This document shows, in pieces, positions 34,769 to 42,540 of a stretch of DNA of 64,000 nucleotides. How positions within the stretch are numbered: the first letter of the stretch is position 1; every line of letters begins with the position of its first letter. The DNA is from Candidatus Nanopelagicales bacterium (GTDB taxonomy: Bacteria; Actinomycetota; Actinomycetes; S36-B12; GCA-2699445), in NCBI GenBank assembly GCA_037045355.1, contig JBAOHO010000021.1:1-64000 (forward strand), given 5' to 3'. Made by a program: the position numbers and the translations under genes. Under the pieces are notes generated by a model. The model did not search any database, had not been told where the DNA came from, and was given only the letters and a program-made list of their open reading frames with translations.

Positions 34769-34839
34769 TCCGCCGTGGGGTAATGGCAGCCCGACAGCCT
34801 TTGAAGCTGGAGGTCCAGGATCGAGACCTGGCGGCGGAG
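34769..34839 (+). tRNA. tRNA-Gln (anticodon TTG)
   Basis: A 71-nt cloverleaf: acceptor TCCGCCG/CGGCGGA, D-arm GGGGTAATGGCAGCCC, anticodon loop CTTTGAA flanked by CAGC/GCTG, T-stem CCAGG/CCTGG, discriminator G. The T-loop reads ATCGAGA rather than TTCGAGA, so position 54 is A, and the top of the anticodon stem has an A-G mismatch. CCA is not encoded (CGA follows). Confidence 0.93.
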
Positions 34840-34898
34840 CGACTCCCTCAGTGGCCAGCGGGTATTCTGCGAGGGCGTTGGGTGGCCCTGGAGGACCT

Positions 34899-36344
34899 AT
34901 GTCGATGACCCCGCCGGCTGCGGTGATTGTTCTGGCGGCGGGCGAGGGCACCCGCATGAAATCCGCGACCCCCAAGGTGCTCCATCAAGTCTGTGGTCGG
35001 TCGCTGGTGGGACACGTGGTCACCACCGCCGAATCGATCGACGCCGGCCAGGTCGTGGTGGTGTTGGGTCACCAGCGCGAGCGGGTCGCAGCACACCTGG
35101 CGGAATCCTTCCCCCGGGTCGTGACCACCGTTCAGGCCGAGCAGAACGGCACCGGCCACGCGGTCCGGGTCACCTTGGATCAACTCGCCGACCAGGGCGT
35201 CACCTGGGACAGCGGTCCCGTCGTGGTCGTGTCGGGGGACTCCCCGCTGCTCTCGGAGCAGACTCTCGAATTGCTGATCGCCGAACATGAGTCGGCCCAG
35301 GCGGCTGTCACTGTGCTGTCGGCCGCACTGCCCGACCCCACCGGCTACGGGCGCATCGTGCGCGACAGCGCCGGTTTGGTCCAAGGAATCGTCGAGCACA
35401 AGGACGCCACCGCTGAGCAACTGGCCATCCGCGAGGTCAACAGTGGCATGTACGTGTTCGACGCGGGATTCCTCCGCGCGGCCATCGCGGGCCTCTCCAC
35501 CGACAACTCCCAGGGGGAGGAGTACCTCACCGATCTGGTCGCTGTCGCCCGAGCCGACGGTCGTCCGGTCGCGGCCTTGGCAGCGCCCGACCCCGACGAC
35601 ACCTTGGGCATCAACAATCGGGCGCAACTCGCCCACGTCGAGGCAATCATGCGGCACCGCATCAACCACCACTGGATGATCGCGGGAGTGACCATGCGGG
35701 ATCCCGCCACCACCTACATCGACGCCGATGTGTCGCTCGAGCCAGACTGTGTCCTCGAACCGGGGGTCGCGCTGCGAGGCGTGACCGTCGTTGCCGCGGG
35801 CGCAGTTGTCGGACCGGACAGCACCTTGATCGACACGACGGTGGGAGCGGAAGCCCGGGTCAACCGGGTGCACAGCGAGTCCGCCGTCATCGGCCCCGGG
35901 GCGACGGTGGGCCCCTTCACGTACTTGCGGCCCGCCGCCGACCTCGGGCCCGACAGCAAGGCCGGTGCGTTCGTCGAGATCAAGAACGCGGTCGTGGGAC
36001 AGGACGCGAAAGTGCCCCATCTGACGTATGTGGGCGACGCCGAGATCGGTTCCGGTGCCAACATCGGGGCGTCGTCGGTGTTCGTCAACTACGACGGAGT
36101 CTCCAAGAGCCGTACTGTGGTCGGACGCGAGGCCCGGGTCGGTAGCGACACGATGTTGGTGGCCCCGGTGGTCGTGGGGCCCGGCGCCTACACGGCTGCG
36201 GGATCCGTGATCGTGGAGGATGTCCCGGCGGGCGCGCTGGCGATCGCGCGGGGCAGACAGCGCAACATCGAGGGGTGGGTGGCCGCCAACCGGGCGGGAA
36301 CACCCGCGGCGGAGGCCGCGGCCGATGCGGAGGGGCAGGAATGA
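34899..36344 (+). CDS. glmU: bifunctional N-acetylglucosamine-1-phosphate uridyltransferase / glucosamine-1-phosphate acetyltransferase
   Basis: A 481-residue GlmU making UDP-GlcNAc for peptidoglycan and glycans. The N-terminal pyrophosphorylase has VLAAGEGTRMKSATPKVLH, QNGTGHAV and VSGDSPLL. The C-terminal left-handed beta-helix has LRPAADLGPDSKAGAFVEIK, HLTYVGDAEIG and SSVFVNYDGVSKSRT (acetyltransferase site). The frame is open well upstream, but across the tRNA-Gln gene, so ATG 34899 is the real start. It overlaps prs by ATGA, the standard actinobacterial pair. Confidence 0.97.
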   Translation: MSMTPPAAVIVLAAGEGTRMKSATPKVLHQVCGRSLVGHVVTTAESIDAGQVVVVLGHQRERVAAHLAESFPRVVTTVQAEQNGTGHAVRVTLDQLADQGVTWDSGPVVVVSGDSPLLSEQTLELLIAEHESAQAAVTVLSAALPDPTGYGRIVRDSAGLVQGIVEHKDATAEQLAIREVNSGMYVFDAGFLRAAIAGLSTDNSQGEEYLTDLVAVARADGRPVAALAAPDPDDTLGINNRAQLAHVEAIMRHRINHHWMIAGVTMRDPATTYIDADVSLEPDCVLEPGVALRGVTVVAAGAVVGPDSTLIDTTVGAEARVNRVHSESAVIGPGATVGPFTYLRPAADLGPDSKAGAFVEIKNAVVGQDAKVPHLTYVGDAEIGSGANIGASSVFVNYDGVSKSRTVVGREARVGSDTMLVAPVVVGPGAYTAAGSVIVEDVPAGALAIARGRQRNIEGWVAANRAGTPAAEAAADAEGQE

Positions 36345-37342
36345 GCACTCACAATGGCGGTATCACGACTCCGCCGACCAAGCGGCTGCTCTTCTCATCG
36401 GGCCGGTCACACCCCGAGTTGGCCGAGGAAGTCGCCCGGGAACTGGGGATCGGGTTGAGTCCGACCTCCGCGTATGACTTCGCCAACGGTGAGATCTTCG
36501 TGCGCTACGAGGAGTCGGTGCGCGGGTGCGATGTCTTCATCTTGCAGAGCCACACCGCCCCCATCAACCAATGGATCATGGAGCAACTCATCATGGTGGA
36601 TGCCGCCAAGCGCGCCTCCGCCAAGCGCATCACCGTGGTGGCGCCGTTCTTCGGGTATGCCCGACAGGACAAGAAACACCGGGGCCGCGAGCCGATCACA
36701 GCTCGTCTGATGATGGACATGTTCGCCCGAGCCGGAGCGGACCGCATGATGACAGTGGATCTGCACACATCCCAGATTCAGGGTTTCTTCGACGGTCCGG
36801 TGGACCACCTCTTCGCCCTGCCTCTGCTTGCCGATCACGTCAAGCGGAACTACGACGTCGACTCCGTGACCGTGGTTTCACCCGACGCCGGCCGGGTCCG
36901 GGTGGCCGAGCGGTGGACGGACGTGCTGGGTGGTAGCCCCTTGGCCATCATCCACAAGCGCCGGGATCCCGATGTACCCAATGAGGTCAAGGTGTTCGAG
37001 GTCGTCGGCGACGTCCGCGATCGGCTGTGCGTTGTCGTGGACGACATGATCGACACCGGCGGCACCATCGCCAAGGCCGCTCAGACACTGTTCGAGAACG
37101 GCGCCCGCGACGTCGTCGTCGCGGCGACTCACGGTATCCTCAGCGATCCGGCCGCCAAACGGCTCGCGGCATCTGGCATCAACGAGGTCATCGTCACCGA
37201 CACGTTGCCGATCGCCGAGGAACGTCGTTTCGACCAGCTCACGGTGCTGTCGATCGCCCCCCTGTTGGCTCAGGCGATCCGTGAGGTGTTCACCGACGGT
37301 TCGGTCACCAGCATGTTCGAGTTGGCGAAGGCGGACGTCTGA
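36341..37342 (+). CDS. prs: ribose-phosphate pyrophosphokinase (PRPP synthetase)
   Basis: A 333-residue class I enzyme making PRPP from ribose-5-phosphate and ATP. Blocks: YDFANGEIFVRYEESVRG, RQDKKHRGREPITARL (ATP loop), VDLHTSQIQGFF (metal), SPDAGRVRVAERW and VVVDDMIDTGGTI (PRPP loop). The N-terminal MSTHNGGITTPPTKR extension of about 15 residues is typical of actinomycetes. It starts within the glmU stop (ATGA). Confidence 0.97.
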   Translation: MSTHNGGITTPPTKRLLFSSGRSHPELAEEVARELGIGLSPTSAYDFANGEIFVRYEESVRGCDVFILQSHTAPINQWIMEQLIMVDAAKRASAKRITVVAPFFGYARQDKKHRGREPITARLMMDMFARAGADRMMTVDLHTSQIQGFFDGPVDHLFALPLLADHVKRNYDVDSVTVVSPDAGRVRVAERWTDVLGGSPLAIIHKRRDPDVPNEVKVFEVVGDVRDRLCVVVDDMIDTGGTIAKAAQTLFENGARDVVVAATHGILSDPAAKRLAASGINEVIVTDTLPIAEERRFDQLTVLSIAPLLAQAIREVFTDGSVTSMFELAKADV

Positions 37343-37358
37343 AGCCAAGCCCGCTGCG

Positions 37359-39006
37359 TCAGTGGTGGAAACTCGCTTCGCTCGCGTACTCGTGTGGGAC
37401 CGGAGTGGACAGCCCTTCGAAAGTCGCGACCACGCGCCGCAGGTCGGCCAACAGCAGATCCGCGAATCCGCGTCCCATGCCGTTACGGACGACGATCCGC
37501 AATCCGCTGACGTGCTCCAGATCGGCGGGGAGTGAGTACGCGGGGACCTGCCATCCGTACTCGCGCAGTTTGTCGGACACGTTGTAGACCGTGTAGTTGG
37601 TGATCCCCTCCTTGAGAGTGAAGAAGAAAACGGGCAACTCGTCGCCGTCGGTCACGAGTTCGAATGGGCCCATCTTGTCGATCTCGTAGGCGAGGTACTG
37701 GGCGATATTGCGGCACTCCTGCTGGATGGCGCGGTAACCGAACTCACCCAACCGGATGAAGTTGTAGTACTGGGCGATGACCTGGCTGCCGGGTCGGCTG
37801 AAGTTCAGGGCGAACGTCGGCATATTGCCCCCGAGGTAGTTCACGTTGAAGACCAGATCCTGGGGCAGGTCGTCCGGTTCCCGCCAGGCGACCCAGCCGA
37901 CCCCCGGGTACACCAGCCCGTACTTGTGGCCGCTGGAGTTGATGGACTTGACGCGCGGAAGCCGGAAGTCCCACTCGAGGTCCGGGTCGATGAACGGTGC
38001 GATGAAGCCTCCGGAGGCCGCATCGACGTGGATCGGGATGTCCCAACCCTTCTGCTTCTCCAGTTCGTCCAAGGCCGCGGCGATCTCGGCCACGGGCTCG
38101 TAGGAACCGTCGAAGGTGGAGCCGAGAATTGCGACTACTCCGATGGTGTTCTCGTCGCAGTACTTCACCGCCTCTTCGGCCGTCAGGTGCAGCCGACCCG
38201 GAGCCATGGGTACGTATCGTGGTTCGACTTCCCAGTAGCGCGCGAACTTCTCCCACACCACCTGGACGTTGATCCCCATCACCAGGTTGGGCTTGTCCGT
38301 CGGGCGTCCGGCTGCCTTCTGGCGCGCTTTCCAGCGCCACTTCAAGGCCATCCCCCCGAGCATCACCGCTTCGCTGGATCCGGTGGTGGATGTCCCGGTG
38401 GGGGCCCCGGGGGCATGCCACAGGTTCGACACGATCTCCACGCAGCGGCTCTCGATGTCCGCGGTCATGGGGTACTCGTCCTTGTCGATCATGTTCTTGT
38501 CGTAGGTCTCGGAGAACAACAAGTCGGCGGTCGGTTCCATCCAAGTGGTCACGAAAGTGGCGAGGTTCTGACGCGCATTGCCGTCCAGCATCAACATGTC
38601 GTGGACGACCTGGTAGGCGACGTCCTCGGATCGCGGCAGTGCCCGCAACCGATGCCCGTCGTTGCCGCGCTCCTCGCCTGGTCGGGCGAACAGCGGCGTG
38701 AACATGTACTCGGCCAACGTGGTCGCATCGAGGTCTTGCCCCGTATAGCTCTTGAAGGCCTGCCGCAGCACCTCGTGATCCTCTTCGCTGAATGTGGGTG
38801 CCGGATGCCCGCTGCTCCACGGGTTCTGCGGAGTCAGCGGCTTCGCGGCAAGAGCCTTCGCGGCCCGATTCTTCTGCGTCGCCTTCTTGGCACCGCTCTT
38901 GTGGGTGCCGCTCTTGGCGGCTCCGGATTCCTTGGCTCCGGTCTTCTTGGCTCCGGTCTTCTTGGCAGCGGTCTTCTTGGCACTGGTCTTGTGCTTTCGC
39001 GGGCAT
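37359..39006 (-). CDS. glutamate decarboxylase with a lysine-rich N-terminal extension
   Basis: A PLP enzyme of the GAD family (about 485 residues of catalytic domain) converting glutamate to GABA, used in acid resistance. PLP lysine: INSSGHKYGLVYPGVGW. Also TGSSEAVMLGGMALKWRW, HVDAASGGFIAPF and NYLGGNMPTFALNFSRPG. It is preceded by about 60 residues rich in Ala/Lys/Gly/Ser (AKKTGAKKTGAKES) like the basic tails of HU or histone-H1-like proteins, encoded by a 15-bp repeat. The start is uncertain: the best ATG with GGAGGA upstream (39004-39006) gives MPAK but is one base out of frame with the lysine-rich region; the in-frame alternative at 39122 runs through a tandem array. A one-base indel near 38993 is likely. 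Confidence 0.85.
38929..38993. repeat. in-frame 15-bp tandem array, about 4 copies, in the decarboxylase leader
   Basis: Units of the type GGCTCCGGTCTTCTT on the plus strand encode AKKTG/AKKTA on the minus strand. Copies are imperfect but the length is kept at 15 bp. Confidence 0.75.
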
Positions 39007-39060
39007 CCGGATCCTCCAACGTGATTGCCCCCGAGCCTAGGGCGTGGGTGCCGCTCGTCG

Positions 39061-39120
39061 CCCGGGGTGGAAGGCCCCGGGTGGGAAGGCCCCGGGTGCG
39101 AAGGCCCCAGGTGGGAAGGC
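39061..39120. repeat. tandem array, 15-bp unit, 4 copies
   Basis: Units CCCCGGGTGGGAAGG with one or two substitutions each. It is about 55 bp upstream of the probable decarboxylase start. Confidence 0.85.
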
Positions 39121-39185
39121 ATAACACAGCAGCCGCCCGCGCGAAGCCCGTCAATCCAGGCGGCACCCGTTGCTCGACGCGGTCG

Positions 39186-39266
39186 ACTTGCCCCACTGAG
39201 AACTTGCCCGACTGAGAACTTTCCCGACTGAGAACTTGCCCGACTGAGAACTTGCCCCGCTGAGAA
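39186..39266. repeat. tandem array, 16-bp unit, 5 copies
   Basis: Units ACTTGCCCGACTGAGA at 39186, 39202, 39218, 39234 and 39250, with at most two changes. It lies about 50 bp beyond the stop of the secreted protein gene. Confidence 0.9.
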
Positions 39267-39318
39267 ACGGTGCGACGCAGTGCGGCGGTGCGTCCGCTGG
39301 AGATGTTGTCGTCGGGGG

Positions 39319-40233
39319 TCAGCGAACAGTGAGCGTCACTCGCTGGCTCATCAGCCTCTGCTGCCGCGGACCGGTCAGGTCGAGAACACACTGGTCGCGT
39401 CCTGGGTTCGTGCCCCGGACAGTGACCGCCTCCCACCGCGATCCACCGGGCCCATCGTGGACGCGGACGCCTTCGACGCGAAAGTGATCGCTGGTGCATT
39501 GACTACGTCGGACAGTCCACTGCGTCCCCTTGGCGCGGCCGCGCACGGGTCCGACGACCACCTTCTTGGTGCGATTGACCCCAACTTGAATAGCGCGTTC
39601 CTGGATCGCGCCCGCTTGCGAGGCAGCGGAAGAAGAGCACTCGCCGTCCTGCGCTTTCGACACCGTCATGCGGAAGAGATTCGTGTAGTTGAACATTCGG
39701 GGCTCCAGCGTCAGGCACGCTTGCCCAACGGGAGTCTGCACGGGCGTGCGCGGGTCAAGTCCGTTGAGGTCGAAGTGGTAGCCCCGAACGTCCATGACGA
39801 TCTTCCAGTACGACATCAGGAAAGTGAAGTGGTTGTCACCCCATGTCACTGGTTCCCACTGTGCGCCCGGAGCGGACTGCGCCATCAGCCGGAACTGCTG
39901 CCAGCGCACCAGCGAGTCCTTGAGCGGATTCCACGTCGGACTGCAGAACGAGAAGAACGCATTGCGGACCTCGCTCGATACCGAGACATAGCCACCACCC
40001 GCCGGCGCGGACAAGTCGTCGCGGTCGAAGTCCTGCGGGTACCAGCAGAAGTTGTCGAGGCTCCGGAGCGCGAGCCGTGGGTACAGCGGCTGGGTCTTCG
40101 GCAGTTGGTTGTTCAGTTCGATCGTGATGTCCTGGCCCGCCCGAGCCGGGGCGGCGACCAACAATCCGGCGATGATGACTGCCATCGCCAGGATCGCGGG
40201 CGACAACGAGCGACGGCGAGCGGGAGTGAACAT
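39319..40233 (-). CDS. secreted protein of unknown function
   Basis: A 304-residue protein with a clear Sec signal peptide: MFTPARRRSLSP then AILAMAVIIAGLLVA, with likely cleavage after APARAG. The mature part is Trp/Tyr-rich (NFCWYPQDFDRDD, FSFCSPTWNPLKDSLVRWQQ, SYWKIVMDVRGYHFDLNG) with five or more Cys, suggesting disulfides. I do not recognise a family. An immediate 17-bp array lies upstream of its start. It is on the same strand as the decarboxylase but 312 bp away. Confidence 0.75.
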   Translation of the reverse strand: MFTPARRRSLSPAILAMAVIIAGLLVAAPARAGQDITIELNNQLPKTQPLYPRLALRSLDNFCWYPQDFDRDDLSAPAGGGYVSVSSEVRNAFFSFCSPTWNPLKDSLVRWQQFRLMAQSAPGAQWEPVTWGDNHFTFLMSYWKIVMDVRGYHFDLNGLDPRTPVQTPVGQACLTLEPRMFNYTNLFRMTVSKAQDGECSSSAASQAGAIQERAIQVGVNRTKKVVVGPVRGRAKGTQWTVRRSQCTSDHFRVEGVRVHDGPGGSRWEAVTVRGTNPGRDQCVLDLTGPRQQRLMSQRVTLTVR

Positions 40234-40240
40234 ACGCCTA

Positions 40241-40287
40241 CTCTATGGAGCGATTGCGCTCTATGGAGCGATTGCCTCTATGGGGGA
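40241..40287. repeat. tandem array, 17-18-bp unit, 2.5 copies
   Basis: CTCTATGGAGCGATTGC occurs at 40241 and 40259, then a partial CTCTATGGGGG. It begins eight bases upstream of the ATG of the secreted protein gene (minus strand), so it occupies the ribosome-binding region. Confidence 0.85.
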
Positions 40288-40426
40288 TTGCTGGTGGCTC
40301 TCCACGGGTCGAGCTGCTGCACGCATAGGTGAACTTCACGACTGTGGTGGGCGTGAATTGTTCCTGGTCGGTGCGCCGCGGGTGTTCCGTCGGGACGCTA
40401 ACGGTCGCTTCGTCCCGCCTCCGGGT

Positions 40427-40455
40427 TTGGCGAAGATCGCCATCCGATCTAGGCT
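40427..40455 (+). promoter_or_regulatory. possible rplY promoter
   Basis: TTGGCG (40427-40432) and TAGGCT (40450-40455) with a 17-base spacer. This would give a leader of about 95 nt before rplY. The rest of the 325-bp gap 40234-40558, beyond the tandem array, shows nothing else. Confidence 0.35.
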
Positions 40456-40558
40456 GGGGGCACCTCGGCGAGGGCGTTGCCGGTGACACGGGCGCCGTTA
40501 TCGACGCGGTGCGACGACTGTCGAGGTGTCGTCCGCACCCCACCGAGGAGCCTTTCCC

Positions 40559-41155
40559 ATGACCCAAGATGTTCGCATCGACGCTGCTGCCCGTGATCGC
40601 TTCGGAAAGGGCGCCTCGCGCCAGTATCGCCGCGCCGGCCAGGTTCCCGCTGTCGTGTACGGCTCCGGCAGCGAGGTGCGCCATGTGGTCCTGCCCGCGC
40701 ATGAGTTGGGCCTTGCTCTGCGTATCCCGCGCGTTGTTCTGAAAGTGCAGTACGACGGCACCGAGTTGCTCGTCGCCCCGCGTGACGTCCAGAAGGATCC
40801 CGTCCGCCAGGAACTGCACCACGTCGATCTCATCATGTTGAGTACGGCCGATGTCGCCGCCCGACACGCCTACGCCGATGCCCTGGCGAAGGCCGAGACC
40901 CTCGCCGAGGAGGCAGGGCAGGACCCCATGCAGGCCGCGGCGATCATCGAAGAGGCCGCTGCCAACGACGAGAACTTGGACGACGTCGCCACCCGCATCG
41001 TGGAACTGCTCGAGGAGCAGGCTCGTGCCCGCGCCGAAGCCGCTGCTGCTGCCGCCGCCAAGGAGGAGGCCGCTGAGGCAGCAGCCGAAGCAGCAGAGGC
41101 CGGGGAGGAAGCCGGCGGCGAGGAAGCTGCGGCTGAGGGCTCCGGCGAGGAGTGA
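40559..41155 (+). CDS. rplY: 50S ribosomal protein L25/general stress protein Ctc
   Basis: A 198-residue, two-domain (TL5/CTC) L25 that binds 5S rRNA. RDRFGKGASRQYRRAGQVPAVVYGSG is the N-terminal L25 domain (RQYRRAGQVPAVVYG), and VQYDGTELLVAPRDVQKDPV, then LHHVDLI, complete it. The C-terminal 70 residues are unusually Ala/Glu-rich, probably acidic and disordered, replacing part of the usual TL5 beta domain. ATG 40559 was chosen over an open stretch from 40526. It overlaps pth by GTGA, the usual actinobacterial pair. Confidence 0.93.
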   Translation: MTQDVRIDAAARDRFGKGASRQYRRAGQVPAVVYGSGSEVRHVVLPAHELGLALRIPRVVLKVQYDGTELLVAPRDVQKDPVRQELHHVDLIMLSTADVAARHAYADALAKAETLAEEAGQDPMQAAAIIEEAAANDENLDDVATRIVELLEEQARARAEAAAAAAAKEEAAEAAAEAAEAGEEAGGEEAAAEGSGEE

Positions 41156-41721
41156 GCGTCGGCCCCTGGGTGGTGGTCGGGCTGGGCAATCCGGGCGACC
41201 GGTACACCGCCACACGTCACAACGTCGGCCGCATGACCGTCGAGCTGATGGCTTCTGCCGATGGCCGGCCTTTTCGGGCGAACCGCCGAACCAGGTGTGA
41301 CGTTGCGGAAATCCGGCTCGGGTCGCAGCGATGTGTGCTCGCCAAGCCGCATTCGTACATGAACGAGTCCGGTGGTCCAGTCTCGTCGGTCATGGGCTAC
41401 TTCGGCTCGGAGCCAGAGCGTCTCATCGTGCTGCAGGACGAGATCGACCTGCCGTTCGCGGCCCTGCGCGTGAAGTTCGGGGGTGGGGACAACGGACACA
41501 ACGGGTTGAAGTCCATCCGCAAGTCCCTGGGCACGGGCGACTGGTACCGCATCCGCATCGGCGTTGGTCGTGGTCGTGGTGAGACGGCCGACCATGTACT
41601 GTCCCGCTTCGCACGCAGCGAGTCGGCGGAGTTGGGGGACCTGCTGCAGCGGGCCGCAGACTGCACGCAGACCGTGGTCGGTTCGGGCTTGGCGGCGGCG
41701 CAGAACGCCTTCAACAGTTGA
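41152..41721 (+). CDS. pth: peptidyl-tRNA hydrolase
   Basis: A 189-residue enzyme that releases peptides from stalled peptidyl-tRNA. Catalytic and binding residues are all seen: VVGLGNPGDRYTATRHNVG (Asn and catalytic His), SYMNESGGPV (Asn), VLQDEIDLPF (Asp) and GGGDNGHNGLKSI. The start is GTG 41152, overlapping rplY. Confidence 0.96.
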   Translation: MSVGPWVVVGLGNPGDRYTATRHNVGRMTVELMASADGRPFRANRRTRCDVAEIRLGSQRCVLAKPHSYMNESGGPVSSVMGYFGSEPERLIVLQDEIDLPFAALRVKFGGGDNGHNGLKSIRKSLGTGDWYRIRIGVGRGRGETADHVLSRFARSESAELGDLLQRAADCTQTVVGSGLAAAQNAFNS

Positions 41722-41746
41722 TGCGACGGCGGGATAGGCTGCCGGG

Positions 41747-42529
41747 ATGACCTCAGATGAACTGGCCCTCGCCCGTGATGTAGCTGCGCGAGCCGGTGAG
41801 CTGCTCGTCGATATCCGCACTCGGGCGGGTGTGGTCGCCCCCGATGACAAGGAAGCGCTGAAGGAACTGCGTGATCGGGCGGACCGGGAATCCAACGACC
41901 TGATCACGGCGGCGCTGGTCATGGCGGACGGCGATGCGCTCTTGAGCGAAGAGGGCGTGGACGACGAGGGGCGATTAACCGCCGGGCGGGTCTGGATCGT
42001 CGATCCGCTGGACGGCACCTGGGAGTACGGGCAGGGCCGCACCGATTTCGGTGTCCACATCGCCTTGTGGGACATGGCTCGCAAGGAGATGGTGCTGGGC
42101 GTCGTCGACTTGCCGGCTCTGGGGCTGGTACGTACCTCCGGCGACCTCGACCCGGAGCTTCCGATGCTCCCCGGTGATCGGCCCCTGCGGATCGTCGCGT
42201 CTCGCACTCGCCCACCAGCGGAGCTCGACGCGATCTGCGCCCGGTTGGCCGACCGGATCGGGCAGGACGTCGCGGTGGTCAATGTCGGCTCGGTGGGGGC
42301 CAAGGTCAACGAGATCCTGAGCGGACGAGCCGAGGCGTACCTGCACGATACGGGGTTCTACGAGTGGGACCTGGCCGCACCTCTGGCCGTTGCCAAACAC
42401 TACGGGTTGGTCTGCGACCACTGGGACGGTTCCGAAGTCGACTTCAACTTGATGCCACCATTCGTCCGCAACGTCTTCGTGTCACATCCCGCGATTGCCG
42501 AGGATCTGCGAGCCAGCCTGACCGGTTGA
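41747..42529 (+). CDS. cysQ: 3'(2'),5'-bisphosphate nucleotidase CysQ
   Basis: A 260-residue inositol-monophosphatase-fold enzyme that removes the 3'-phosphate from PAP (and PAPS). Metal motifs: LLSEEGVDD, IVDPLDGTWEYGQGRTDF, VGSVGAKVNEI and YEWDLAAPLAVAKHYG. PAP is the by-product of sulfotransferases, and one such gene lies at 53853, so these may act together. ATG 41747 is 25 bp after pth. Confidence 0.9.
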   Translation: MTSDELALARDVAARAGELLVDIRTRAGVVAPDDKEALKELRDRADRESNDLITAALVMADGDALLSEEGVDDEGRLTAGRVWIVDPLDGTWEYGQGRTDFGVHIALWDMARKEMVLGVVDLPALGLVRTSGDLDPELPMLPGDRPLRIVASRTRPPAELDAICARLADRIGQDVAVVNVGSVGAKVNEILSGRAEAYLHDTGFYEWDLAAPLAVAKHYGLVCDHWDGSEVDFNLMPPFVRNVFVSHPAIAEDLRASLTG

Positions 42530-42540
42530 CGGACCTCCTG

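Larger units (their letters stand above)
39007..39318. other. 312-bp gap upstream of the decarboxylase
   Basis: No gene is convincing. The gap holds a ribosome-binding GGAGGA for the decarboxylase (minus strand, 39012-39017) and two separate tandem arrays (39061-39120 and 39186-39266) that fill almost half of it. Confidence 0.6.

Noticed and set aside
39007..39122. In-frame upstream start of glutamate decarboxylase at 39122
   Set aside because: The added residues come from the 15-bp tandem array (HPGPS repeats) and lie beyond a better ribosome-binding site.
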